From Paracoccus sp. (in: a-proteobacteria) (lineage in GTDB: Bacteria > Pseudomonadota > Alphaproteobacteria > Rhodobacterales > Rhodobacteraceae), in assembly GCF_030538755.1 (NCBI RefSeq), contig NZ_JAUNTJ010000024.1, positions 1 through 39,572 on the forward strand: 39,572 bases of DNA, in the 5' to 3' direction. Positions 16,361-26,328 of this stretch are shown here, piece by piece (position 1 is the stretch's first letter; every line of letters begins with the position of its first letter). A program made the position numbers and the translations under genes. The notes beneath the pieces were generated by a model. It searched no databases, had not been told where the DNA came from, and saw nothing but the letters and a program-made list of their open reading frames with translations.

Positions 16361-17229
16361 TGACCCGCATCATTGACAGCCTGTCGCAGATCGGCGGCGG
16401 TTATGATGCGCTGCTGTGCGATCTGTGGGGCTGTTTGCACAATGGCAAACGGCCCTATCCGGCGGCGGTCGCGGCGTTGCAGGCGTTTCGCGCCGGGGGC
16501 GGGCGAGTGTGTTTGCTGACCAACTCGCCACGGCCGTTTGGCGCGGTGCAGGCTCAACTGGATGGTATGGGCGTGCCGCGTGATGCCTGGGATGTGATCG
16601 TCAGTTCCGGCGATGCGACACAGGCGGCGATGATGGCGGGGCAGGTCGGGCAGAAGGTCTGGTACATCGGCGCCGCCAAGGATGACGTGTTCTTTAACGA
16701 TCTGCCCGCCGGTTTCGCCGATGCGCCGCCGGTGGCGCGTGTGCCGCTGGATCAGGCGCAGGGCATCATCTGCACCGGGCCGTTTGACGAAGCGACCGAA
16801 ACGCCGCAGGATTACCGCGACCGTTTCGCCGATGCGATCGCGCGTGGCCTGCCGATGCTGTGCGCCAACCCCGACATCGTGGTGGATATGGGTGAAACCC
16901 GCATCTATTGCGCCGGTGCGCTGGCGGAACTGTATCAGGATATGGGCGGGCAGGCGTTCTATTTCGGCAAGCCGCACTCTCCGGTTTACGACATGGCGCG
17001 CACCCGGCTGGGGCTGAGCGCCGATGCCAAGGTGCTGGCCGTGGGCGACGGTATCTTGACCGATGTGCTGGGGGCGGCGCAGCAGGGCATTGACGCGCTG
17101 TTCGTCACCGGCGGTCTGGCGGCCGAGGCGATGGGGCCGGATGTGGAAAACCCCGATGCTGCCCTGCTGGCCGAATGGCTGGCGCAACAGGGGCAGGTGC
17201 CGCGCTATGCTATTGGTCGGCTAAGATAA
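16360..17229 (+). CDS. HAD-superfamily class IIA hydrolase
   Basis: A 289-residue HAD phosphatase of the type often annotated as a TIGR01459 sugar phosphatase. The nucleophile is D21 in LCDLWGCLHNG (the usual second Asp is replaced by Trp-Gly in this subfamily). Motif II is LLTNSPR, motif III is the Lys in FGKPHSPVY, and motif IV is VGDGILTDVLGA. The large IIA cap lies between motifs II and III. The substrate is unknown. It begins on the last base of the pyrophosphatase stop, and an intrinsic terminator follows 21 bp after its stop. Confidence 0.88.
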   Translation: MTRIIDSLSQIGGGYDALLCDLWGCLHNGKRPYPAAVAALQAFRAGGGRVCLLTNSPRPFGAVQAQLDGMGVPRDAWDVIVSSGDATQAAMMAGQVGQKVWYIGAAKDDVFFNDLPAGFADAPPVARVPLDQAQGIICTGPFDEATETPQDYRDRFADAIARGLPMLCANPDIVVDMGETRIYCAGALAELYQDMGGQAFYFGKPHSPVYDMARTRLGLSADAKVLAVGDGILTDVLGAAQQGIDALFVTGGLAAEAMGPDVENPDAALLAEWLAQQGQVPRYAIGRLR

Positions 17230-17250
17230 ATTCCCGCCACAGATCAGAAA

Positions 17251-17276
17251 CGCCCGCCCGATCCGGCGGGCGTTTT
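17251..17276 (+). terminator. Terminator of the ppaC-HAD unit
   Basis: The stem CGCCCGCC (17251-17258) pairs with GGCGGGCG (17265-17272) and is followed by TTTT. Confidence 0.8.
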
Positions 17277-17392
17277 GCGTTTCGGGCGTGGAATGTGCCG
17301 GTAACAATATTATACTTTTGGCGGGTCGAGGGCTATTTTCTTGCGTGGCGCTGGTTTTGCTGCTATGCAGCATCCGTTCTTTGGAGGTCAGG

Positions 17393-17836
17393 ATGTTGGA
17401 TAACCTTCCCCGCGGCACCATCGTCATCGAGGATCTTGAGGTCGGGATGATGCGTTACCTGCAAAAGCATGTGACGGATCGCGACATCGAACTGTTCGCC
17501 GAGGTCTCGACCGACCGCAACCCGGTGCATCTGGACGATGCCTATGCGCAGGACACCATATTCGAGGGCCGTATCGCCCATGGGATGCTGACCGCCGGGC
17601 TGATTTCCGCCGTGATCGGGGAACAACTGCCGGGGCATGGCACCGTCTATCTGGGCCAGACGCTGAAATTCATGGCCCCCGTGCGCCCCGGCGATCTGGT
17701 CCGGGCCGAAGTGACGGTGGATGCCATCGACCACGCGAAACGGCGGGTCACGCTTGCAACCCGCTGCCTTGTCGGTGATACGGTCGTTCTGAAAGGCGAG
17801 GCGGTCGTGCTGGCCCCCAGCCGCAAATTCGACTGA
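17393..17836 (+). CDS. MaoC-family (R)-specific enoyl-CoA hydratase
   Basis: A 147-residue hotdog-fold protein with the hydratase-2 signature: D41 and H46 in STDRNPVHLDD, and the following GRIAHGML helix. Members such as PhaJ hydrate trans-2-enoyl-CoA to (R)-3-hydroxyacyl-CoA, linking beta-oxidation to polyhydroxyalkanoates. The acyl chain length is not readable here. ATG 17393 is preceded by GGAGG at the right distance. The open frame extends upstream, but a hydrophobic, Cys-rich extension would not fit the family. It leads the operon that continues with ribF. Confidence 0.88.
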   Translation: MLDNLPRGTIVIEDLEVGMMRYLQKHVTDRDIELFAEVSTDRNPVHLDDAYAQDTIFEGRIAHGMLTAGLISAVIGEQLPGHGTVYLGQTLKFMAPVRPGDLVRAEVTVDAIDHAKRRVTLATRCLVGDTVVLKGEAVVLAPSRKFD

Positions 17837-17863
17837 CGGGCCGCTGGCCCCAAGGGGGCCGCA

Positions 17864-18793
17864 TTGCGCATCCATCGTGACTGGACCGGACTTGCCGCAC
17901 ATGATCGCGGTGCCAGCGTGGCGATGGGGAATTTCGACGGCGTGCATCTGGGCCATCGCGCGGTGATCGACACCGCCCGCCACGCCGCCGACGCGCCGCT
18001 GGGTGTGGTGACGTTCGAACCGCATCCGCGCGAATATTTCGCCCCCGATGCCCCCCCTTTTCGCCTGATGAATGCCGAGGCGCGGGCCAACCGGCTGGCG
18101 CGTCTGGGTGTGGCGCATCTGTATGAACTGCCCTTTGGCCCGGTGATGGCGGGGCTGACCCCTCAGGGGTTCGCCCGCGATGTGCTGGCCGATGGTCTTG
18201 GCGTGGCGCATGTCACGGTCGGCGCCGATTTCCGTTTTGGCAAGGGCCGGGCAGGGGATGCGGCCATGCTGGAAACCTTGGGCCGCGAGATGGGCTTTGG
18301 CGTCACCATCGCCCCGCTGCTGGGGGCAAACGGCACTGATTACAGCTCGACCGCGATTCGCGCCGCGCTGGCCGATGGCCGCCCGCGCGATGCCGAACGG
18401 ATGCTGGGCCACTGGCACCGCATCGAAGGCGAGGTGCTGCACGGCGACAAGCGGGGCCGCGATCTGGGCTGGCCCACGGCGAACATGTCGGTTCAGGGGC
18501 TGCATCTGCCGCGCCTTGGGGTCTATGCCGTGCTGGTCGATGTGCTGACCGGCCCGCAAAAAGGCCCGTGGCAGGGCGTCGCCAGCCTTGGCGTGCGCCC
18601 GATGTTCGGCGAAAATCGCCCCAATCTCGAAGTGCATCTGTTCGATTTCTCCGGCGATCTTTATGGCCAGCACCTGTCGGTTGCTCTGGTCGATTTCCTG
18701 CGGGACGAGGCGAAATTCGACAGTCTCGATGCGCTGGTCGATCAGATTGCCGCTGACGCCGCGCAGGCCCGCGCTGTTCTGGCTGGTCCCTGA
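17864..18793 (+). CDS. ribF: Bifunctional riboflavin kinase / FAD synthetase
   Basis: A 309-residue RibF. The N-terminal FMN adenylyltransferase domain shows GNFDGVHLGH (22-31) and VTFEPHPRE; YSSTAIRAAL ends it at about residue 168. The C-terminal riboflavin kinase domain shows HGDKRGRDLGWPTANM. It converts riboflavin to FMN and FAD in the cytoplasm. The start is TTG at 17864, with AAGGGGG a few bases upstream; no ATG is available near the conserved N-terminus. The stop overlaps the start of the next gene by one base. Confidence 0.96.
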   Translation: MRIHRDWTGLAAHDRGASVAMGNFDGVHLGHRAVIDTARHAADAPLGVVTFEPHPREYFAPDAPPFRLMNAEARANRLARLGVAHLYELPFGPVMAGLTPQGFARDVLADGLGVAHVTVGADFRFGKGRAGDAAMLETLGREMGFGVTIAPLLGANGTDYSSTAIRAALADGRPRDAERMLGHWHRIEGEVLHGDKRGRDLGWPTANMSVQGLHLPRLGVYAVLVDVLTGPQKGPWQGVASLGVRPMFGENRPNLEVHLFDFSGDLYGQHLSVALVDFLRDEAKFDSLDALVDQIAADAAQARAVLAGP

Positions 18794-19233
18794 TGCGGCC
18801 AAATTTCTGGGAACTGCCGCTGACCACCCTCACCCGCGACGAGTGGGAGGCGCTGTGCGACGGCTGCGGCAAATGCTGCCTGAACAAGCTGGAGGATGAA
18901 GACACCGGCGAGGTTGCCTTTACCCGCGTGTCCTGCAAGCTGCTGGATGGGCAGACCTGCCGCTGTTCGTCCTATCATAATCGCCACGATTATGTGCCCG
19001 AATGCGTGGTGCTGACGCCGGACAAGATCGCCAGGATCGCCTATTGGCTGCCGCGCACCTGCGCCTATCGCCTGCGGGCCGAGGGCAAGCCGCTGGAACA
19101 CTGGCACCCGCTGATCTCGGGCGACCCGGACTCGGTTCACGATGCCGGGGTCAGCGTGCGCGGCTGGACGGTTTCCGAGGCCAGCGTGACCGAGGATGAC
19201 TGGGAAAACCTTCTGATCGAGGATTTGTCATGA
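18793..19233 (+). CDS. YcgN-family cysteine cluster protein (UPF0260)
   Basis: A 146-residue protein of the YcgN/UPF0260 family. The cysteine cluster is clear: LCDGCGKCCLNKL near residue 25, then VSCKLLDGQTCRCSSY and VPECVVL, a pattern suited to a metal or Fe-S site. The rest (WHPLISGDPDSVHDAGVSVR) is typical of the family, whose biochemical role is unknown. The length is normal. It overlaps ribF by one base and the threonine aldolase gene by four, so the three are translationally coupled. Confidence 0.92.
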   Translation: MRPNFWELPLTTLTRDEWEALCDGCGKCCLNKLEDEDTGEVAFTRVSCKLLDGQTCRCSSYHNRHDYVPECVVLTPDKIARIAYWLPRTCAYRLRAEGKPLEHWHPLISGDPDSVHDAGVSVRGWTVSEASVTEDDWENLLIEDLS

Positions 19234-20291
19234 ATTTCGGGTCGGACAACTGGTCGGGCGTGCATCCCGCGATCTGGGATGCGATGGGGCGCGCGAATGC
19301 CGGGCTGGCGCCGGGTTATGGCAACGACGATCTGACGGCGGCGGCGGTTGCGGCGGTGCGCGAAACCTTTGATGCGCCGCAGGCCGAGGTGTTTCTGCTG
19401 GGCACCGGCACCGGGGCGAATGCGCTGGCTCTGTCACAGATCTGCCCGCCGTGGGGTCGCATCTTTTGTCACGAGTCCGCGCATATCCACACCAGCGAAT
19501 CCGGCGCGCCCGGCTATCTTTCCGGCGGGGCGCAACTGGCGCTGGTGCCGGGTGCGGATGGCCGCCTGACGCCCGATGCGCTGCGCGACACGCTGGCGCT
19601 GTATCCGCAGGTCGATGAACATGACGGGCAGAACGCGGTGCTGTCGATCACCAATACCAGCGAATGCGGGCGCGTCTATGGCCCCGCCGATCTGGCGGCG
19701 CTGTGTGATGTGGCGCATGGCGCGGGCATGGCCGTGCATCTGGACGGCGCGCGCTTTGCCAATGCCGTGGCGGCATCCGGGGCGGCACCCGCCGATCTGA
19801 CATGGCGTGCGGGCGTGGATGCGCTGTCGCTGGGCGGCACCAAGAACGGCTGCATGGCGCTGGAAGCGGTGGTGATCTTTGATCCCGCCCGCGCCGCCGG
19901 GTTCCGCTTTCGCCGGATGCGGGCCGGGCATCTGTGGTCCAAGCACCGCTTTCTGGCCGCGCAGATGCTGGCATGGCTGGACGGCGGCTTGTGGCTGGAC
20001 CTCGCCCGTCACGCCAATGCCATGGCCGCCGATCTGGCGCAGGGGCTGGCCCCGATCTGGCCGGTCGAGGCGAACGAGGTTTTTCTGCGCCTGCCCACCG
20101 CCCGCATCAGCGCCCTGCGCGCAGCCGGGCTGAAGGCCGCAGATTGGGACATGCCCGCCGGTTCGCCAGACACCGCCGCGATTCGCCTTGTGACCAGTTG
20201 GGCCACGACGTCCGAACAGGTGGCGGCGGCGCGGGCGCTGCTGCTGGCGGATCAGGACGGGGCACAGGCCGCCCCTGCGCTGCGCCAGTGA
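19230..20291 (+). CDS. ltaE: Threonine aldolase-like PLP enzyme
   Basis: A 353-residue fold-type I PLP enzyme of the low-specificity L-threonine aldolase family, which splits threonine or allo-threonine to glycine and acetaldehyde. FGSDNWSGVHP opens the protein. The internal-aldimine Lys is K205 in SLGGTKNG, and HLDGARFANA carries the PLP-ring Asp. The C-terminal 10-15 residues are Ala-rich and probably not conserved. Its glycine-forming activity would complement glyA 900 bp away, but they are in different transcription units. It ends four bases before the convergent nadK stop. Confidence 0.9.
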   Translation: MNFGSDNWSGVHPAIWDAMGRANAGLAPGYGNDDLTAAAVAAVRETFDAPQAEVFLLGTGTGANALALSQICPPWGRIFCHESAHIHTSESGAPGYLSGGAQLALVPGADGRLTPDALRDTLALYPQVDEHDGQNAVLSITNTSECGRVYGPADLAALCDVAHGAGMAVHLDGARFANAVAASGAAPADLTWRAGVDALSLGGTKNGCMALEAVVIFDPARAAGFRFRRMRAGHLWSKHRFLAAQMLAWLDGGLWLDLARHANAMAADLAQGLAPIWPVEANEVFLRLPTARISALRAAGLKAADWDMPAGSPDTAAIRLVTSWATTSEQVAAARALLLADQDGAQAAPALRQ

Positions 20292-20295
20292 CCGC

Positions 20296-21048
20296 CTAAA
20301 CGAATTGCTCGCGCATCAGCCGTTCCTCCATCCCGTGGCCGGGGTCGAACAGGATGGTATGGGCAAAGTCAGGCTCTGACCGGATTTCCACCCATTCCAC
20401 CCGCTCGACCCCCTGGGAATCGGCATCGGCCATCACCGGGCGCTTTTCGGGTTCCAGCACGTCAAAGCGCACCAGCGCCGTCTTGGGCAGGATCGCCCCC
20501 CGCCAGCGGCGCGGGCGAAAGGCGGCGATGGCGGTCAGGGCCAGCACCTCGGACCCCATCGGCAGAATCGGGCCATGCGCGGAATAGTTATAGGCGGTGG
20601 ACCCGGCCGGCGTGGACAGCAGCACTCCGTCGGCCACCAGTTCCGGCATCCGCACCTGCCCGTTGACTGAAATGCGCAGCTTGGCCGCCTGCGCACCCGC
20701 CCGCAGCAGGCTGACCTCGTTGATGGCAAGGGCGCGATATTCGCCCCCGCCCGGCGTGCCCGCCACCATCGACAGCGGATTGGTCAGCGTGATTTCCGCG
20801 GCGGCGATGCGCTCGGGCAGGTCGTCCTCGGCATAGTCGTTCATCAGAAAGCCGTAGGTGCCGCGGTTCATCCCGTAAACCGGCAGCCCGGTCATCTGAT
20901 GCAGCGTGGACAACATCAGCCCGTCGCCGCCAAGCGCCACGATCACCGCAGCACGGTCCGCCGGCACCTGACCATAGCGCGCGGTCAGCCGGGCCAGTGC
21001 CGTCTGGGCGCTGTCTGTCTGGCTGGCTGTGAAATGTATGTCCCCCAT
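20296..21048 (-). CDS. nadK: NAD kinase
   Basis: A 250-residue ATP/polyphosphate-dependent NAD kinase that makes NADP. GGDG is at 40-43 (VALGGDGLML). NRGTYGFLMN and LLSTPAGSTAYNYSAHGPI are the second and third conserved blocks. The start at 21048 (MGDIHFTAS) gives the normal length; the frame continues upstream only as antisense to glyA. It is convergent with the threonine aldolase and divergent from glyA across 123 bp. Confidence 0.95.
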   Translation of the reverse strand: MGDIHFTASQTDSAQTALARLTARYGQVPADRAAVIVALGGDGLMLSTLHQMTGLPVYGMNRGTYGFLMNDYAEDDLPERIAAAEITLTNPLSMVAGTPGGGEYRALAINEVSLLRAGAQAAKLRISVNGQVRMPELVADGVLLSTPAGSTAYNYSAHGPILPMGSEVLALTAIAAFRPRRWRGAILPKTALVRFDVLEPEKRPVMADADSQGVERVEWVEIRSEPDFAHTILFDPGHGMEERLMREQFV

Positions 21049-21171
21049 AAGGGCATCTTCACCGCCCTCGCGCGCTTGGCAAGTCGCAAATGCCCCCTGC
21101 CGATGTCGCAACCGCCCTTTGCGCGCCCTGTCAAACCGGCTACACGATCCTGACACCAGCAGGAGGCCCCT

Positions 21172-22455
21172 ATGACCGACACCGGATTCTTCACCCAGTC
21201 CCTTGCCGACCGCGATGCCGATATTGCGCGCGCCATCGACCTTGAACTGGGCCGCCAGCGCGATGAAATCGAACTGATCGCATCGGAAAACATCGTGTCC
21301 AAAGCCGTGTTGCAGGCGCAGGGCAGCGTTCTGACCAACAAATACGCCGAAGGTTATCCGGGCAAACGCTATTACGGCGGTTGCCAGTATGTGGACATCG
21401 TGGAAGATCTGGCCATCGACCGCGCCAAGGAACTGTTCGGCTGCGAATTCGCCAACGTCCAGCCCAATTCGGGCAGCCAGATGAACCAGGCGGTGTTTCT
21501 GGCGCTGCTGCAACCGGGCGACACGTTCATGGGGCTTGACCTGAACTCGGGCGGGCACCTGACCCACGGCTCGCCGGTGAACATGTCGGGCAAATGGTTC
21601 AACGTGGTCAGCTATGGCGTGCGCCAGCAAGACCAGCTGCTGGATATGGAGGCGATCGCCGAATCCGCCCGCCAGCACAAACCCAAGCTGATCGTCGCCG
21701 GCGGCACCGCCTATTCCCGCATCTGGGATTGGGCCGCCTTCCGCAAGATCGCCGACGAGGTGGGCGCCTATCTGATGGTGGACATGGCCCATATCGCCGG
21801 TCTGGTGGCGGGCGGCCAGCACCCCTCGCCGCTGCCGCACGCCCATGTCGTGACCTCGACGACGCATAAATCCCTGCGCGGCCCGCGCGGCGGCATGGTG
21901 CTGACCAACGATGCCGAGATCGCCAAAAAGATCAACAGCGCCGTGTTCCCTGGCCTGCAAGGCGGCCCGCTGATGCATGTCATCGCCGCCAAGGCGGTCG
22001 CCTTTGGCGAGGCGCTGCAACCCTCGTTCAAGGATTACGCCGCGCAGATCGTGAAAAACGCCCGCGCCATGGCAGACGAACTGATGAAGGGCGGCATCGA
22101 CATCGTGTCGGGCGGCACCGACAACCACCTGATGCTGGCCGACCTGCGCCCCAAAGGCGTGACCGGCAAGGCGACCGAGGCAGCCCTTGGCCGCGCCCAT
22201 ATCACCTGCAATAAGAACGGCGTGCCCTTCGACCCGGAAAAACCCTTCGTGACCAGCGGCATCCGCCTTGGCACCCCCGCAGGCACCACGCGCGGCTTCA
22301 AGGAAGACGACTTCCGCCAGATCGCCCGCTGGATCGTCGAGGTCGTCGATGGCCTTGCCGCCAACGGCGATCAGGGCAATGCCGAAGTCGAAGCCAAGGT
22401 CCGCGACGAAGTGTCGGCCCTCTGCGCCCGCTTCCCGCTGTATCAAGGCATGTAA
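21172..22455 (+). CDS. glyA: Serine hydroxymethyltransferase
   Basis: A 427-residue PLP enzyme interconverting serine plus tetrahydrofolate with glycine plus 5,10-methylene-THF, the main one-carbon entry. The N-terminus has [20 protein letters not shown]. The PLP Lys is K233 in [14 protein letters not shown]. The C-terminal [16 protein letters not shown] is conserved. AGGAGG stands eight bases before the ATG. It appears to be monocistronic; a 10-bp GC hairpin follows its stop. Confidence 0.98.
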   Translation: MTDTGFFTQSLADRDADIARAIDLELGRQRDEIELIASENIVSKAVLQAQGSVLTNKYAEGYPGKRYYGGCQYVDIVEDLAIDRAKELFGCEFANVQPNSGSQMNQAVFLALLQPGDTFMGLDLNSGGHLTHGSPVNMSGKWFNVVSYGVRQQDQLLDMEAIAESARQHKPKLIVAGGTAYSRIWDWAAFRKIADEVGAYLMVDMAHIAGLVAGGQHPSPLPHAHVVTSTTHKSLRGPRGGMVLTNDAEIAKKINSAVFPGLQGGPLMHVIAAKAVAFGEALQPSFKDYAAQIVKNARAMADELMKGGIDIVSGGTDNHLMLADLRPKGVTGKATEAALGRAHITCNKNGVPFDPEKPFVTSGIRLGTPAGTTRGFKEDDFRQIARWIVEVVDGLAANGDQGNAEVEAKVRDEVSALCARFPLYQGM

Positions 22456-22461
22456 AACAGC

Positions 22462-22491
22462 GGCGCGGCGCGTATCACAATGCGCCGCGCC
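22462..22491 (+). terminator. Hairpin after glyA
   Basis: A perfect 10-bp stem, GGCGCGGCGC (22462-22471) with GCGCCGCGCC (22482-22491), begins seven bases after the glyA stop. There is no T-run, so its terminator role is tentative. A copy of the interspersed repeat follows at once. Confidence 0.5.
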
Positions 22492-22494
22492 CGT

Positions 22495-22522
22495 GCTTCC
22501 TGTTTGTCCAAATACGCATCTT
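22495..22522 (+). repeat. Interspersed repeat, copy A
   Basis: GCTTCCTGTTTGTCC followed by AAATACGCATCTT. It is identical over 28 nt to copy C at 28286, and related to copy B (28231, inverted) and the in-gene match at 29921. It lies between glyA and the convergent small TM gene. Confidence 0.85.
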
Positions 22523-22555
22523 TGGGCCGGGCCGCGCCCGCCGCACCCGACGCGG

Positions 22556-22945
22556 CTAGTTCCGCGCCACCATCACCCAGACAATCACCGCCGCCAGCAC
22601 CATCAGGCCAAAGGCGACCGATGCGGCAAAATTCACCGTGCGGTTCTTCCACCGGCTGACCGACCCCAGCGGCGTCAGATAGCGGGTCAGGGCGTGATGG
22701 GCGCGCGTGGCCGGGCGCTTGTCGATCTGCCGGGCGATCCGGGGCGCGGTGACCACCGCATCGGCCTGCGCCAGAATCAGCGCCTGCCGCCGCAGATGAC
22801 GGGGCAGGGCACCGCCGCGACGGCGGATCATATCGGCCAGCGACGGAAACTCGCCCCGCCGCGCCCCGCCAAAGCGATCCGCCATCAGACGGGCCACGTC
22901 ATCGGCCATGCGGCGCAAATCTTCGGGTGTCTGGGCCTGTTTCAT
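22556..22945 (-). CDS. Small protein with one C-terminal membrane helix
   Basis: A 129-residue protein that I cannot assign to a named family. The first 95 residues are basic and helical (EDLRRMADDVARLMADRFGG; Arg-rich centre). The last 25 (NFAASVAFGLMVLAAVIVWVMVARN) form a single hydrophobic segment, so it is probably a tail-anchored inner-membrane protein with a cytoplasmic N-terminus. It is convergent with glyA and has no operon partner. Clean codon use and a plausible membrane segment support a real gene. Confidence 0.7.
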   Translation of the reverse strand: MKQAQTPEDLRRMADDVARLMADRFGGARRGEFPSLADMIRRRGGALPRHLRRQALILAQADAVVTAPRIARQIDKRPATRAHHALTRYLTPLGSVSRWKNRTVNFAASVAFGLMVLAAVIVWVMVARN

Positions 22946-23186
22946 GGCGGCAAGGATAGGGCGGCGCGGCGCTCAAGGCCAGCCATTCGCGAAACTTTGC
23001 TGGTGCAGGGCGCGACGCGCTTGCAAAATCCCCTGCATTCCATGAAGACATAAGGCAGATTCGGTCGCACGACCGGCTGTGGCCACTGTAGTTGAGATTT
23101 CTCTTACATATTTGAACTAAAAAGGATCGTTTCGGCATTTGCACAATCTGAACGTGTGCTTTACGCTGGGGCAGGAAGGAACGGAC

Positions 23187-23963
23187 ATGCTCAAGACGTA
23201 TGAGATCGGTGACAGCGATGGCAAGCTGGTGGTCATGGTCCATGGCCTGTTCGGTCAGGCGCGGAACCTGGGTGCCCTTGCCCGCCGTCTGGCACAGGAC
23301 GGGCGGCGCGTCGTTTCCGTCGATATGCGCAATCACGGCGACAGCTTCTGGTCCGACGATCACACCTATCCCGCCCTTGCCGAAGACCTGGCCGAGGTGA
23401 TCGAATCGCATGGCGGCCGCGCCGATCTGGTCGGGCATTCGATGGGCGGCAAGGCCTCGATGACGCTGGCGCTGACCCGCCCCGAAATGGTGCGCCGTCT
23501 GGTGGTGATGGACATCGCGCCGGTCTCTTATTCCCACGACCAGTTGGGCATGATCGACGCGATGGAGGCGATTGACCTGACCGGCATCCGCCTGCGGTCG
23601 CAGGCCGACACCCGGCTGGCGGAACATATTTCCGACCCCGGCATCCGCGCCTTTCTGCTGCAATCGCTGAACGTCAAGGAAACCCCGCCGCAGTGGAAGG
23701 CGAACCTGCGCGTGCTGCGCGCGCGGATGCCCGAACTGGTCGGCTGGCCGTCGGAACTGACCGGCAAGCATTTCTATAACCCCACCATGCTGCTGACCGG
23801 CGACGATTCCGATTACGTCACCGAAGAAGGCCGGGTGGCGATGCGCAACCACTTTCCGCTGGGGCGGATCGTGCGGGTCAAGGCGGCGGGGCACTGGCTG
23901 CACGCGGATGCGCCCGACACGACCGCAGGCGGCATCGCGGCCTATCTGGCCGGGCCGGGCTGA
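23187..23963 (+). CDS. Alpha/beta hydrolase, YbfF/ABHD11-like esterase
   Basis: A 258-residue serine esterase. The oxyanion strand is MVHGLFGQARNLG (17-29), followed by VSVDMRNHGDS. The nucleophile elbow is VGHSMGGKA with S85, and the C-terminal AAGHWLHAD supplies the catalytic His. MRNHG and HSMGGK are characteristic of the YbfF/ABHD11 group, which hydrolyses short acyl or thioesters; the natural substrate is unknown. ATG 23187 is preceded by GGAAGGA. An AT-rich stretch at about 23088-23125 probably holds the promoter; the rest of the 241-bp upstream gap shows nothing. prfC begins 41 bp downstream. Confidence 0.87.
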   Translation: MLKTYEIGDSDGKLVVMVHGLFGQARNLGALARRLAQDGRRVVSVDMRNHGDSFWSDDHTYPALAEDLAEVIESHGGRADLVGHSMGGKASMTLALTRPEMVRRLVVMDIAPVSYSHDQLGMIDAMEAIDLTGIRLRSQADTRLAEHISDPGIRAFLLQSLNVKETPPQWKANLRVLRARMPELVGWPSELTGKHFYNPTMLLTGDDSDYVTEEGRVAMRNHFPLGRIVRVKAAGHWLHADAPDTTAGGIAAYLAGPG

Positions 23964-24004
23964 CCGGCCTTGCCCCGGTGCGGGGCCGGGGGTAAATCGC
24001 GGGC

Positions 24005-25600
<1,596 letters not shown>

Positions 25601-25683
25601 GCCGACACCTGCGCCGCTTGAACTTGACGGTTCAGGTTCCGGCGACCGCCTTTTCGCCGGGATCGCAAGAGCAAGGCCCGTCA

Positions 25684-25712
25684 TAAAAAAAGCGGGCCGA
25701 AGCCCGCCTTTG
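25684..25712 (-). terminator. Intrinsic terminator with UUCG loop
   Basis: On the minus strand GCGGGC-TTCG-GCCCGC is followed by seven T, a textbook terminator for the PepSY-like gene, whose stop is 27 bp away. In the other direction it may also stop prfC transcripts. A second small stem (CACCGT/ACGGTG) lies beside it at about 25714-25729. Confidence 0.85.
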
Positions 25713-25738
25713 TCACCGTTGAAACGGTGGAACCGGGA

Positions 25739-26170
25739 TTAATCCAGTTCCCATTTAAGCAGGTTGCCTGCGGTATCGTAATCGGCCTCGAAGGGGCGGT
25801 TCTGGGCGTCGCGGCCTTCGATTTCGGTGCTGTCATGGTCAAAGTCGATTTTCTCGAACTCGCCATCAATGGGGAAACGCTCGGCGTTGCGCAGGGTTTC
25901 AGGCAGGATCGCGGCAACGGCGCTGATCGGGATCAGACGCGGGTTGCGAGCCTCGATTTCTTCAAGATGACCATTGCGGTCAAAGTCCAGCTCGACAATC
26001 TGACCACCCGGCAGGGTGCCGCTGAGATCATTGCCACGGCGCGTCACGTCGGTCAGTTGCAGGGCCGAGATGGCCTCATCCGCGGTCAACTGAGGGCGGG
26101 CTGTATCCTGAGCCATGACGGGCAGGGCCAGTGCGGCAGCGGTCAGAGCGGTTGCGATCAGAGTTTTCAT
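25739..26170 (-). CDS. Exported PepSY-like protein
   Basis: A 143-residue protein with a clear signal peptide (MKTLIATALTAAALALPVMA-Q). The mature part looks like two PepSY-type modules: TADEAISALQLTDVTRRGND with VELDFDRNGHLEEIEA, then AVAAILPETLRNAERFPIDG with FEADYDTAGNLLKWELD. Both end in the D-x-x-G-x-L strand common in PepSY-like proteins. The likely location is the periplasm. The function is unknown; relatives are thought to bind or inhibit other proteins. The start at 26170 is chosen for the signal peptide and the AAGGAAG upstream; an in-frame ATG 33 bp further up would spoil the signal. A strong terminator follows. Confidence 0.72.
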   Translation of the reverse strand: MKTLIATALTAAALALPVMAQDTARPQLTADEAISALQLTDVTRRGNDLSGTLPGGQIVELDFDRNGHLEEIEARNPRLIPISAVAAILPETLRNAERFPIDGEFEKIDFDHDSTEIEGRDAQNRPFEADYDTAGNLLKWELD

Positions 26171-26181
26171 TCGGAGATCTT

Positions 26182-26208
26182 CCTTAATGGTTAAGGTGCC
26201 CATATGGG
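26182..26208. promoter_or_regulatory. Tandem palindromes over the ribosome-binding site
   Basis: CCTTAA-TGG-TTAAGG (26182-26196) and CCCATATGGG (26199-26208) stand side by side just upstream of the PepSY-like gene. The first includes the AAGG of its ribosome-binding site. They could be operators or an RNA hairpin hiding the site. Confidence 0.3.
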
Positions 26209-26328
26209 GGCGGGGCGCGCGATTACAAGGACGGCCCGAAAAAGGTGATCCCTGCGGCCCGCCTTGCGAATTGATGTGGGCCAGGATCAGCCGATCACGG
26301 CGGATATGTTTTGCCGATCTTGCCCTGA

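Noticed and set aside
20296-22446. A 716-residue NadK with a long N-terminal extension
   Set aside because: The extension is antisense to glyA. NadK begins at 21048 with a normal length.
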